A stretch of 64,000 bases of DNA, from contig NZ_BDMM01000006.1 in the NCBI RefSeq assembly GCF_002157625.1, positions 124,001 through 188,000 of the forward strand, given 5' to 3'. This document shows positions 24,774 to 33,064 of this stretch, in pieces. The notes under the pieces are model-generated. The model saw only the letters and a list, made by a program, of their open reading frames with translations, was not told where the DNA came from and did no database searches. Position numbers and translations under genes: made by a program. Each line of letters opens with the position of its first letter. Position 1 is the stretch's first letter. Origin of the DNA: Brevundimonas sp. SH203. Its GTDB lineage: Bacteria; Pseudomonadota; Alphaproteobacteria; Caulobacterales; Caulobacteraceae.

Positions 24774-25642
24774 GCGGCGGCCTCCATCGTCTCAGGCTGG
24801 CCGGCGATCCGCTTGGCGAAGTCGGTGACACAGGCGATGACGCGGCGACGCTCCCGGTCGATCGTGACCATGTGATAGCTGTCGTCCAGCACCACCAGCT
24901 CGACCGGCGCCTTGTGGACGCGGTTCTGGATGTCCTGAGCGTTGGACAGGGCGGCGACGTCGTCGTGGCGCGCGTGAACGACCAGACAGGGGACGTCGAT
25001 CAGGGACAGACGGCGCCGCACATGGCGCGCCAGCGCCTGAAGCTCGCCGATGGACCACCAGGGATTGCCGGGCAGGCCCGCCTGGGAACTGTCGCCCGAC
25101 TGCATCTGGGCCACGATGCGGGCGCGGATCGCCTCGTCCTTGATGCCGTAGGGCGGCATTTCAAAGAAGACGCGCTTCGCCCCGATCCCCAGGGCGCGGC
25201 ACAGCGGCAGCAGGAAGGAAAACCGCGTGTAGAAGGGCATGCTCCAGCCGTCGTGGCGGAAGGTGGTGGACAGGGCGACCACGCCCGCCAGTTTCGGCGC
25301 GCCATCCTCAGCCAGCCCCAGGGCCAGAAGCGCGCCCATCGACAGACCCACGGCGATGATCCGGTCGGTGTCGGCCGCCAGAAGACGCGCGCCTTCCTGC
25401 ACGCTGTTCATCCAGTCGCGCCAGCCCGTCGCCAGCAGGTCGTCGACGTCGCCGCAGTGGCCGGCCAGTTGCAGGGCATAGACGGTGAACCCCTCCTTCT
25501 GCAGGCCGCGCGCAATCAAGCGCATCTCGTTGGGCGTTCCGGTCAGGCCATGGATCAGCAGCACGCCGACGCGCGCGTTCGCACCCTGGCCGGGCAGAAG
25601 ATAGGCATGGTCTTTCAACACAGAGGTCGCGGGCGGCGTCAT
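24770..25642 (-). CDS. Alpha/beta hydrolase (monoacylglycerol lipase/carboxylesterase type)
   Basis: 290 aa. VLLIHGLTGTPNEMRLIARG gives the oxyanion-hole HG motif, IIAVGLSMGALLAL the GLSMG nucleophile elbow (Ser about 113), VVHARHDDVA the acid and DDSYHMVTID the His. This is the Est30/thermostable carboxylesterase pattern. There is no signal peptide, so it is cytoplasmic and probably cleaves an ester or thioester of the pathway intermediate. ATG 25642 overlaps the HAD stop (ATGA); a longer in-frame start would run through the HAD gene. Confidence 0.88.
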   Translation of the reverse strand: MTPPATSVLKDHAYLLPGQGANARVGVLLIHGLTGTPNEMRLIARGLQKEGFTVYALQLAGHCGDVDDLLATGWRDWMNSVQEGARLLAADTDRIIAVGLSMGALLALGLAEDGAPKLAGVVALSTTFRHDGWSMPFYTRFSFLLPLCRALGIGAKRVFFEMPPYGIKDEAIRARIVAQMQSGDSSQAGLPGNPWWSIGELQALARHVRRRLSLIDVPCLVVHARHDDVAALSNAQDIQNRVHKAPVELVVLDDSYHMVTIDRERRRVIACVTDFAKRIAGQPETMEAAA

Positions 25643-26346
25643 ACGGCGTCCTGAAGCGAGGGACGGCTCAGGATTTCCGGCAGCAGGGCCAGGGCGTCGG
25701 TGAAGTCGTCTATGGGGGCGTGGGGAATGGCGTTGGCGCGGCAATGGTCGATCAGCCGGCGCTTCGCCAGGACGAAATCCGCCTTGCCCGACACGCAGAA
25801 GTCCGAGGTGCTGTCGCCGATGTAGAGGATGCGGTTCGCCGTGCGCCGCGCCTCGGCCAGCCGGGCGCATTTGCAGTTGGCGCTGTCCTTGACGCAGGCC
25901 GCGGAACTCCATGGCGTGTTCAGCCGCCAGCGGTTGGCCGAAACCTGTTCCATCTGATTGGCCATGATGGGCAGGGGCCCCAGGTCCAGCGGGGCCAGGA
26001 TGCGTTCGATGGCCAGATCCAGACCATCGCTGACAATGCTGATGGGCACGCCGAACCCTTGCGCCGCCCGAACGAAGGCGGGGAAGGCCGGGTCCACCTG
26101 AATGGCGGACAAGGCTTGGTCAAAGGCCTGATCGGTCATGTCCAGCAGGGCGATCTGGCCGGTCATACAGGCCTTGGAGCCGATCCGCCCCTGTTCCCAG
26201 GCGTTCTCAAGGTCCGTCCAGCCGGGACGGCCGAAGGCGTGAAGCAGGCTGTCGGTCGCATCGCGGTCGCTGATGGTGCCGTCGAAATCGCAGTGGATGG
26301 CCCATTCGCTGCGAGACGGGCTGAGGCTGTAGCGGCGATTAGTCAT
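25639..26346 (-). CDS. HAD-superfamily phosphatase (MtnX/PSP-like, subfamily IB)
   Basis: 235 aa. HCDFDGTISDRDATDSLL carries the nucleophile DxD motif, PISIVSDGLDLAIERIL motif II and RILYIGDSTSDFCVSGKAD motif III/IV, all intact. The layout matches the MtnX-like phosphatases. No methionine-salvage genes are nearby, so it probably dephosphorylates a pathway intermediate such as a phosphoamino-alcohol or phosphosugar (inference). Its start overlaps the HlyD stop by 8 bp. Confidence 0.86.
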   Translation of the reverse strand: MTNRRYSLSPSRSEWAIHCDFDGTISDRDATDSLLHAFGRPGWTDLENAWEQGRIGSKACMTGQIALLDMTDQAFDQALSAIQVDPAFPAFVRAAQGFGVPISIVSDGLDLAIERILAPLDLGPLPIMANQMEQVSANRWRLNTPWSSAACVKDSANCKCARLAEARRTANRILYIGDSTSDFCVSGKADFVLAKRRLIDHCRANAIPHAPIDDFTDALALLPEILSRPSLQDAV

Positions 26347-27247
26347 TGAAGTTGACCCGGACGGTTTGGCCGACGCGCACGTCGGGGCGGGTGTCGAATT
26401 CGAGCAGGCCTTCGACGATGCGGCTGGGGCCGCGTTCGACGTCGTCGCCCTGTCGGGCGTGACTGTAGATGGGGCTGAGGTAGGTCAGATGCGCGGCGGG
26501 CAGCAGCTTGCCGCCCAAAGGTGTCGGATCAATGGTCACGCTCGCCTTCATGCCGGGACGCACGCGGCCGATGAAGCTCTCGTTGACTTCGGCGCGGACG
26601 ATCAGCGGGCGATCCGGCAGCAGGGTCATCAGGGGCGCGCCCTGCGACAACCGCTCACCGGCCGGCGCGACGATGCGAAGGACGACGCCGTCCGCGGGTG
26701 CGATCACCTGGGTCTTCTTCAGGCGGTTGCGCGCCTGGTTCAGACGTTGCTGGAAGACCGCGATGTCGGCGGCGGCGGCGGCGGCTTCGGCCTGGGCGTC
26801 GGCCAGCGACAGTTGCACGTCGGCCAGAGCCTGGGCGGAGACGGCGCCCGCCCTTTCGGCCCGCTGGTTTCGATCAAGGGTTTCGCCGAGGGCGCGGACC
26901 TTGAGCTGCGCGGCCTGCTGGCGTTGACGCGACTGATCGGCCTGGGCTTCGATCAGGCGGGTCTCGTCTGTCAGCGCGCCGTCGTCGAAGCGGGCCAGCA
27001 CGTCGCCCTTGCGCACGGTCTGGCCTTCGGCGACCTCCAGCGCGCGCAGTTCGCCTTCCAGCGGCGCGGTGACGGCGACCAGTCCGCCCTGCACCTCGAT
27101 GCGGCCGCGCGCCACCGCGTGCATCGGCGCGGCCTCGGCGCGCGCTTCAGGCTTCTGGCAGGCCGACAGGGCGGGGAGACCGACAATCGCCAGCGCAGCG
27201 GCGACGGCGGAAAGGCGAGGGGCGGGCGGCAGGGGCGTGGCTCTCAT
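26339..27247 (-). CDS. HlyD/DevB-type periplasmic adaptor
   Basis: 302 aa. The N-terminal hydrophobic segment ends in LSACQKP, a lipobox, so it is probably a lipoprotein. It then has the biotinyl-lipoyl half-motif (VTAPLEGELRALEVAEGQTVRKGDVLARFD), a coiled-coil hairpin (about 90-175), the second half (VIAPADGVVLRIVAPAGE) and a beta-barrel. It joins the ABC inner-membrane pump to the TolC-like protein. ATG 27247 shares a base with the ATPase stop (TGATG); GTG 27250 is one codon longer. Confidence 0.9.
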   Translation of the reverse strand: MRATPLPPAPRLSAVAAALAIVGLPALSACQKPEARAEAAPMHAVARGRIEVQGGLVAVTAPLEGELRALEVAEGQTVRKGDVLARFDDGALTDETRLIEAQADQSRQRQQAAQLKVRALGETLDRNQRAERAGAVSAQALADVQLSLADAQAEAAAAAADIAVFQQRLNQARNRLKKTQVIAPADGVVLRIVAPAGERLSQGAPLMTLLPDRPLIVRAEVNESFIGRVRPGMKASVTIDPTPLGGKLLPAAHLTYLSPIYSHARQGDDVERGPSRIVEGLLEFDTRPDVRVGQTVRVNFND

Positions 27248-27999
27248 CACCGAGCTTCCGAATAGGGGTGTGGGGTGGAGGAGGGGGCAGGGCGCACATC
27301 GCTGTGGATGACGCCGTCCTCCATGGTCAGCAGGCGGTCGGCGAAGCGGATCAGGCGCGGATCGTGGCTGACGCAGACGACGGTCGCGCCCCGGCGACGG
27401 GCGATCTGGCGCAGCATCTCGCTGACCCGCTGGCCGTTCTCGGCGTCAAGGGCGCTGGTGGGTTCGTCGGCGAACAGCAGGGCGGGCGACTTGGCGATGG
27501 CGCGGGCGATGGCGACCCTCTGTTTTTCGCCGCCGGACAGTTGCGCCGGGCGCATATGCAGGCGGTGGCCCAGCCCCACCTCCTTCAACGCACCTAGGGC
27601 CAGGGCCTCGCTCTGGCGGCGGTCCATGCCCAGATAGCCCAGCGGAAGCTGCACCTGCTCCACGGCGGTCAGGGCGGGGAACAGGTTGAAGCCCTGGAAC
27701 ACAAAGCCGGTATGTTGCAGGCGGAAGGCCTCCAGTCGGCTGCGTCCGAGACGATCCAGTCGCTCGTCCAGCGCCGTGACGGAACCGCCGTCCGGCTTCT
27801 GCAGGCCGGACAGCAGGGACAGCAGCGTGCTCTTGCCGCAGCCCGACGGGCCGGAGATCAGGGTCATCTCGCCGGGATGCAGGTTCAGATCCAGATGGGT
27901 CAGAACCCGCGTCTGCACCGCGCCGGTGGTGAAGCCTTTCGCCAGTCCGGCGGCGATCACGGTCGGGGCGGGCTTCAGGATATGCATGCAATCGGCCAT
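27247..27999 (-). CDS. ABC exporter ATPase (MacB/DevA/LolD type)
   Basis: 250 aa. ISGPSGCGKSTLLSLLSG (Walker A), FVFQGFNLFPALTAVEQVQL (Q-loop), LSGGEKQRVAIARAIA (signature), ALLFADEPTSALDAENG (Walker B) and VVCVSHDPR (switch His) are complete. This subfamily pairs with FtsX-fold permeases. It lies 4 bp after the permease gene and overlaps the adaptor gene. Confidence 0.93.
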   Translation of the reverse strand: MADCMHILKPAPTVIAAGLAKGFTTGAVQTRVLTHLDLNLHPGEMTLISGPSGCGKSTLLSLLSGLQKPDGGSVTALDERLDRLGRSRLEAFRLQHTGFVFQGFNLFPALTAVEQVQLPLGYLGMDRRQSEALALGALKEVGLGHRLHMRPAQLSGGEKQRVAIARAIAKSPALLFADEPTSALDAENGQRVSEMLRQIARRRGATVVCVSHDPRLIRFADRLLTMEDGVIHSDVRPAPSSTPHPYSEAR

Positions 28000-28003
28000 G
28001 GCC

Positions 28004-29137
28004 TTATCTCAGCAACATGGCGGGATCGGTTCGCAGCATGGTCCGCACCGCCGCCAGACTGGCCAGCATGGCCATGGCGAAGATCAACAGGCCGCAGCCG
28101 GCGGCGACAGGCAGGCTCATGGCCACCGGCACGTCCTGTCCGGCCGCCAGCATCAGCAGGGGCGTGCTGATCAGGGCCGCCAGCACCAGGCCGACCCCGC
28201 CGATCCAGGCGCTCTGTTCAAGCACCACGCGGGTCAGCGGCCAGCGACCGACGCCCAGGGCGCTGAGGGCCGCATACTCCCGGCGCGAGGCGGAGATGGT
28301 TCCGGCCAGCGACTGGCTGGTCACAACGGCGCCGACCAGGCTGACGATGACGGCCATGAACAGGACGGCGATGCCCGCCCCGGTGTCCAGCAGCCAGTAG
28401 TTCTGCGAGCGGGCGGCGAAGGCGTCGGCGGTCCAGGCCTCATAGGGAGAAAAGGCGGCCCGGTCCTGCATCAACCGCTGGCGCACGACGCCTGGCGCGA
28501 CGCCGTCCTTCACCCGCGCCAGATAATAGGTGTCCCCGGACGTCGCCGAACCGCCGATCTCGCGGGCGGTCTCCAGCGACGACAGGACGTTGACGCCGCC
28601 CAGGCCGCGCATGCCCTTTATGACGCCGACGACGCGCACCGGGCGTTTGTTGATCCAGGCCAGACCGCCTTCGGCGACATGAAGCGTGGACAGGTCCGCG
28701 CTGTCGACCACGACCGCGCCCGGCTCGCGCAGCCGCTGACGCAGGGCGTCCGGCAGCCGTTCAGAAAAGGCCATGGCGCCCTTTTCGACCGAGAGGCCGG
28801 ATAGATAGATCGAGATCGCCCCGCCTTCGCCCGACGCCGAATGCCAGTCGGCGTCCACCCAGCGCCAGGGCTCGACCGCCGAGACGGCCTCATCGGCCCG
28901 CAGCCGCATCTCGATGTCCGAGCCCAGCGGGCGGCCATAGTTGAAGCTTTGCGAACCGGGATAGCCGACCCAGACATCGGCCGAGGACGCCTTGATGTAG
29001 ATGGCGGCGCTGCTGAAGATGCCCAGGACCAGGGCGGCCTGCACGATCAGCAGCAAGCCGGCGAACGTCACCGCCAGAACGACGGGCACGAAACGAACCC
29101 ACTCGTGGATCAGGGTCTTGCGGGCCAGGGAGATCAT
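28004..29137 (-). CDS. ABC permease, FtsX/DevC fold
   Basis: 377 aa. One N-terminal membrane helix (about 15-42), a large periplasmic domain (about 45-255, with SSADVWVGYPGSQSFNYG) and three C-terminal helices give the DevC/MacB topology. The C-terminal segment ASRREYAALSALGVGRWPLT is the coupling region typical of FtsX-type permeases. With the ATPase and adaptor it forms a DevBCA-like tripartite exporter. In cyanobacteria that system exports envelope glycolipids. Start ATG 29137 overlaps the TolC-like gene by 4 bp. Confidence 0.9.
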   Translation of the reverse strand: MISLARKTLIHEWVRFVPVVLAVTFAGLLLIVQAALVLGIFSSAAIYIKASSADVWVGYPGSQSFNYGRPLGSDIEMRLRADEAVSAVEPWRWVDADWHSASGEGGAISIYLSGLSVEKGAMAFSERLPDALRQRLREPGAVVVDSADLSTLHVAEGGLAWINKRPVRVVGVIKGMRGLGGVNVLSSLETAREIGGSATSGDTYYLARVKDGVAPGVVRQRLMQDRAAFSPYEAWTADAFAARSQNYWLLDTGAGIAVLFMAVIVSLVGAVVTSQSLAGTISASRREYAALSALGVGRWPLTRVVLEQSAWIGGVGLVLAALISTPLLMLAAGQDVPVAMSLPVAAGCGLLIFAMAMLASLAAVRTMLRTDPAMLLR

Positions 29138-30522
29138 GGCGTCGCCCCTTCCGCTGGCAGCGGGCCGCCCGCCGACCTGAAGAGACGGATCAGGGCCGTT
29201 ATGCTGTCCAGCCTGGCGTCGGCCAGGGCCGAGCGGGCCTCCAGCAGTTCGGTCTGCGGCTGGATCATGTCCAGATCGCTGGCCAGGCCCAGGTCGTGTC
29301 GAACGGTCCAGGCGTCCAGGGATCGGCGCAGGGTTTTGACCGTCTCGCGACGCGCCTTGACGATGGCCTTTTGCTGCTCAAGGGCGCTGAAGCCGGTCTG
29401 AACCTCGCCGGCGGCCTCGATGACCGCCTGGTGGTAAAGCGCCAGGGCGCTGGACAGGGCGTGGTCCTCGCTGTTGACCAAAGCGCGGCGGCGGCCCCAG
29501 TCCCACAGCGGAATGTCGATCGTCGGCCCGATCACCGGCATCAGCCCGCCGGGGGAGGGCGCCGAGGACAGGCTTTGCGTGTAGCTGATCGATCCGGTCA
29601 ACGACAGGCTGGGATAGAGGGCGGCCCTGGCGATCCTGACGCGGGCGGCGGCTTCCAGCACCTCGGCTTCCGCCGCCATCACATCGGGGCGACGACGCAG
29701 ATCGTCGGCCTGCAACTCGGCCGGAAAACGCACGGCCGCGAAATGACCCGCAGTCTGGTCGTCGGCGGCGGAAGCAGGCCGACTGAGCAGGGCGTCCATC
29801 GTCCGTGACGCGCTCTCGACCTGATGTTGCAGGCGCGTCTGTTCGATGCGGCGGCGATTTTCCTCGACTGACGCCGCGCGGAGTTCGCGCGCGTCGGCCA
29901 ATCCTGTGTCCAGCCGCGTCCGAACCAGGTCGAGGGCGCGCAGGGACAGGTCGTGAGACTGTCGCGCCAGCCCCAGCCGCATCTGCGCCTCGTGACGCTC
30001 GTAGTAGGCCTGAATGAGCGAGGTCGCGATCATCAGGCGCGCCGCGCGCAGCTGGGCGGCCTGGGCGGCTGTCCGGGCCTCGGCTTCCTGATTGCGCGCG
30101 GCGTTGGCGCCGAAGAAGTCCACCTCCCACCGCGTGCCGAGGCCCAGCTGGTAATAGCCGTCGCTGGTGGCGACATCCTGCAACGGCGCCCCCAGCAGGT
30201 CCAGGCCGGGGCGTTCGGCGTTGCGGGTTCGGCCCTGGAGGGCCTGCGCCTGTTGCAGCCGCTGCCGGGCGCTCTCGATCGTCAGATTGCGGTCCAGGGC
30301 CTCGGTCAGCAGGACCATCAGGTCGGGGTCGTCGAACGCCTCGCGCCAGTCTTCGGCGACCCAGTCCCGAGCCTGGACGTCGCCCGTCCGGCTGTCTCCG
30401 GCGACGGCGGTCGGCGAAACCGGGGCGGCGGCTTCGCCGGCCCGGGCGACCGCGCCGCCCGATGCGGCAAGCAGCATCGCGCCTGACGCACCCAACAGAA
30501 GTCGTCGTTTGGGCCGGGGCAA
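29134..30522 (-). CDS. TolC-like outer-membrane efflux protein
   Basis: 462 aa with an N-terminal signal sequence. Two repeated outer-membrane-efflux domains are visible, with SARQRLQQAQALQGRTRNAE, ATSLIQAYYERHEAQMRLGL, DDLRRRPDVMAAEAEVLEAA, IPLWDWGRRRALVNSEDHAL and EVQTGFSALEQQKAIVKARR. The RRPDV...AEA...ARIARA type places it with NodT/OprM-like factors, though there is no clear lipobox. The start is TTG 30522 with AAGGA seven bases upstream. It heads the nine-gene minus-strand operon and lies 129 bp after the sensor kinase gene. Confidence 0.9.
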   Translation of the reverse strand: MPRPKRRLLLGASGAMLLAASGGAVARAGEAAAPVSPTAVAGDSRTGDVQARDWVAEDWREAFDDPDLMVLLTEALDRNLTIESARQRLQQAQALQGRTRNAERPGLDLLGAPLQDVATSDGYYQLGLGTRWEVDFFGANAARNQEAEARTAAQAAQLRAARLMIATSLIQAYYERHEAQMRLGLARQSHDLSLRALDLVRTRLDTGLADARELRAASVEENRRRIEQTRLQHQVESASRTMDALLSRPASAADDQTAGHFAAVRFPAELQADDLRRRPDVMAAEAEVLEAAARVRIARAALYPSLSLTGSISYTQSLSSAPSPGGLMPVIGPTIDIPLWDWGRRRALVNSEDHALSSALALYHQAVIEAAGEVQTGFSALEQQKAIVKARRETVKTLRRSLDAWTVRHDLGLASDLDMIQPQTELLEARSALADARLDSITALIRLFRSAGGPLPAEGATP

Positions 30523-30651
30523 GGACAGTCCTTATGGAGCAAGGGGGCGGGGAACTGTCGAAGCCCTTACCCATCGCGTGTTGCGGCTTTGCGGACGGAA
30601 TGTGGAGGCCATGTCGCGCCCGCGCGTTTGACGAGGCCGACGACCGCCGCG

Positions 30652-31698
30652 TCAATCGGCGAGCGGCAACTCGAATTCCGCCCGGAGTCCGCCGGATTCG
30701 GAGCGTCCCAGGAGGGCGTATCCGCCATGTGCTTCGGCGATATATTTCACGACGGTCAGGCCCAGGCCGGACCCCTTCGCGTCGGAGCGCGCGCTGCGGA
30801 AGGGATCGAACATCTGGGGCGCGATGTCATGGGGGATTCCCGGACCCGAATCCGCGACGCTGATGACGGCGAAGCCGGCGTTTTCCTCGATGGAGACCCG
30901 GACGACGCCGGGAGCGGCATGGACGCGCACGTTTTCGAGCAGGGCGTTGAGAGCCTGCCGGATGCGGGTGCTGTCCCCGAACACCCGAACGGGTCTGCTC
31001 TCCCATTCGATCGTGAAGCCCAGTTTGCTGAGCAGCGGCTCGTACAGGCTTCTGAGCGGCTGGATGACCTGATCCAGCGCCAGCCTTTCCGTCTTCAGCG
31101 ACATGCGGCCGCTTTCGTACAGGCTGATGACGCGCAAATCCTCGACGATCCGGGTCAGGCCCTCCAGCTGAAACTTCATCAGCGCCATCCACTCGTCGTC
31201 CAGATCGAAGACCTGGTCGGCGACGCCTTCCATCATGCCGTTCATGATGGTCAGGGGCGTTCTGAGTTCATGGGCGATGGCGGCGTTCCACTGGATGGAT
31301 TCGTTGGTGGACTGCTGCAGGTGGGCCGCCAGGGTGTTGAAGTCGGATATGAGCTGGGAGATCTCGCCGAGGCTTCCGTCCTTGTACGCCACGCGGGCCG
31401 ACAGGTCGCCGGCCGTCAGGTGTCGCGCCACCAGCGCGACCTCGGACAGCGGGGCGGCGATCCGCTTTGACAGGATGCGCGCCGCGACGAGCGAGACGAT
31501 CAGGCCCAGCATCACCGACAGCAACAAGGCCGCCAGATCGATGAAGTTGAGATAACTCTCCAGATACTCGTTACGGGGATCGACGAACACAAAGTAGAAG
31601 CCGCCCCAGACCACGAAGGACGACAGCAGGCCGCTGATCGCGACCGTCGCCATATAGAAGGAGAACTTGCGTCGGAGACTGGGCGAGTGCTGGATCAT
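30652..31698 (-). CDS. Sensor histidine kinase (BaeS-like)
   Basis: 348 aa. Two membrane helices (about 15-38 and 50-72) frame a very short periplasmic loop, followed by HAMP, the H-box AAIAHELRTPLTIM with the phospho-His near 143, ALLENVRVHA (N-box), VADSGPGIP (G1) and GSGLGLTVVKYIAEAHGG (G2). With only about 12 residues outside, it probably senses the membrane rather than a soluble ligand. Start overlaps the response-regulator stop by 4 bp. It points toward the exporter operon, which is its likely target. Confidence 0.92.
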   Translation of the reverse strand: MIQHSPSLRRKFSFYMATVAISGLLSSFVVWGGFYFVFVDPRNEYLESYLNFIDLAALLLSVMLGLIVSLVAARILSKRIAAPLSEVALVARHLTAGDLSARVAYKDGSLGEISQLISDFNTLAAHLQQSTNESIQWNAAIAHELRTPLTIMNGMMEGVADQVFDLDDEWMALMKFQLEGLTRIVEDLRVISLYESGRMSLKTERLALDQVIQPLRSLYEPLLSKLGFTIEWESRPVRVFGDSTRIRQALNALLENVRVHAAPGVVRVSIEENAGFAVISVADSGPGIPHDIAPQMFDPFRSARSDAKGSGLGLTVVKYIAEAHGGYALLGRSESGGLRAEFELPLAD

Positions 31699-32381
31699 CG
31701 CGCGTTCAGACGATAGCCCACGCCGCGGACGCCCTTGAGCGCCTTCTCCATCCCGGCGGCGGTCAGCTTGCGGCGCAGCTTGCTGATGTGGCTGTCGACG
31801 GTGCGGTCCAGCGCGTCCTCGTTCGGCAGACAGGCGTCGGCCAGCTCTCCGCGCGAGAAGACGCGCATCGGGTGGCGGGCCATGAATTCCAGAATGCGGA
31901 ACTCGGTCAGTGTGGTGTCGATGTGGTTGATCTGGTCGCCGGTTCGAACGGTCGCGATATAGCTCTCCGGGTCGATCTCCAGCGCGTCGACGCGGATCAG
32001 ACGATCCGGCGCCATGCCGGAGGTGCGTCTCAATATGGCCTGGACGCGGGCGACCACCTCGACGGCGCTGAAAGGCTTGACCACATAGTCGTCCGCGCCG
32101 GTTCGCAGGGCCTGAAGCTTGTCCACGTCCTGATCCAGGGCGGTCATGATGAGAACCGGCGTATCGCCGCGACGACGCAGTTCGGACAGCACGCCCCAGC
32201 CGTTGATGCGCGGCAGCATGACGTCCAGCAACACCACGTCCGGCTTCAGGGACGCATGAAGATCAAGACCGACCTGACCATCGTAGGCGCGTGCGGTGCG
32301 AAATCCTTCGCGCACCAAGTAACGATCCAGAATTTCCGCGATCGCGACTTCATCTTCGACGATGAGGGCCAGAGGGGTCAT
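31695..32381 (-). CDS. OmpR/BaeR-family response regulator
   Basis: 228 aa. The receiver domain has the acidic pair (VEDEVAI), phospho-Asp in DVVLLDVMLPR and Lys in VVKPFSAVEV. The winged-helix output domain has TEFRILEFMARHPMRVFSRG, RTVDSHISKLRRKL and VRGVGYRLN. ATG 32381 has an AGG upstream; a TTG at 32396 is the longer option. A 20-bp palindrome at 32397-32416, 16 bp before the start, may be its own operator. Confidence 0.93.
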   Translation of the reverse strand: MTPLALIVEDEVAIAEILDRYLVREGFRTARAYDGQVGLDLHASLKPDVVLLDVMLPRINGWGVLSELRRRGDTPVLIMTALDQDVDKLQALRTGADDYVVKPFSAVEVVARVQAILRRTSGMAPDRLIRVDALEIDPESYIATVRTGDQINHIDTTLTEFRILEFMARHPMRVFSRGELADACLPNEDALDRTVDSHISKLRRKLTAAGMEKALKGVRGVGYRLNAR

Positions 32382-32396
32382 GTGCCTGGGGTTCAA

Positions 32397-32416
32397 GATC
32401 TCGTGCTTACGAGATC
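32397..32416 (-). promoter_or_regulatory. Perfect palindrome upstream of the response regulator
   Basis: GATCTCGTGCTTACGAGATC has 8-bp perfect arms around GCTT. It lies 16-35 bp upstream of the response-regulator ATG, where it could be an operator for autoregulation or a hairpin in the mRNA leader. No second copy stands out before the TolC-like gene. Confidence 0.45.
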
Positions 32417-32652
32417 AATCTCACATGGGCCCGATCCATGGCCAAGACCGAGATAGGCCCGTCCACCATGGGTCCATCAAACCTTCACACTCGCGCATGA
32501 TTTCTTTCGGTGTCCTGCAACCTCTTGTGAATGAGCATGGACATTTCGACTTCTGGAGCACCCGCACTCGGCGGTTTCAGGCCTTCTAGACGGCATCCCT
32601 GTTCTCCGAAGGGATTGGACAAGTCAGATCATAGGCGAGTGATAGACGGCCC

Positions 32653-32839
32653 TGATCCCGGCCCTGATACTCGCCGCCCTAGCCTACGCCGTCTTCGCCC
32701 TGGGGGCCTTCGGGATCGAAAGCCTCCAGCGCCGCCGGCCGCTGCGAGTCGCAAGGCCGGATCGGCGAAGGCCAGGGCGAAAAGGCCGGCTCCGCCTACC
32801 GTCTGCCGAACGGCAATCTGATCTATGTGCCGGAGTAGG
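32653..32839 (+). pseudogene. Possible decayed small membrane-protein gene
   Basis: In one frame from 32653 there is a membrane-helix-like stretch (LIPALILAALAYAVFALGAF); from about 32762 the adjacent frame reads GEKAGSAYRLPNGNLIYVPE and then a stop at 32837-32839. Joining them needs a one-base shift, and a stop codon sits directly upstream at 32644, so no start codon is available. The 32382-33064 gap holds this remnant, the palindrome at 32397 and the hairpin at 32948; I see no intact gene in it. Confidence 0.35.
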
Positions 32840-32947
32840 GCCGATATCAGCTACACTCAGGCGCATGGTACGGCGACTACAGAGGTGTGAGGCCACACGT
32901 GTCGCGGCTTGCCGGTGGCGCTCTCCGGCTCCAGGGCGATCACTCAA

Positions 32948-32975
32948 GAGCGTTGCAGACCTTCTTGCAACGCTC
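32948..32975. terminator. Perfect 10-bp hairpin
   Basis: GAGCGTTGCA and TGCAACGCTC pair perfectly around an 8-base loop. It lies about 90 bp beyond the stop of the minus-strand reductase-hydrolase gene. There is no T-run on either side, so it could be a terminator with rho, an mRNA 3'-end stabiliser or part of a small RNA. Confidence 0.45.
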
Positions 32976-33064
32976 GTAGCGGAGAAGGGGCGGCGCTTAT
33001 CCTAAGGCGATCCGGGTCCGCACTTGATGTTTGATGGGGCGTCGATGCGCACGCTCTCGGCCGA

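Noticed and set aside
25639..26346. mtnX of the methionine salvage pathway.
   Set aside because: The fold matches, but no mtn genes are adjacent and the gene is locked in an exporter/biosynthesis operon, so the specific symbol is not justified.
32531..32821. A 96-codon plus-strand open frame in the gap after the response regulator.
   Set aside because: Its product is Pro/Arg-rich low-complexity sequence; the protein-like segments of this region are in the two other frames.
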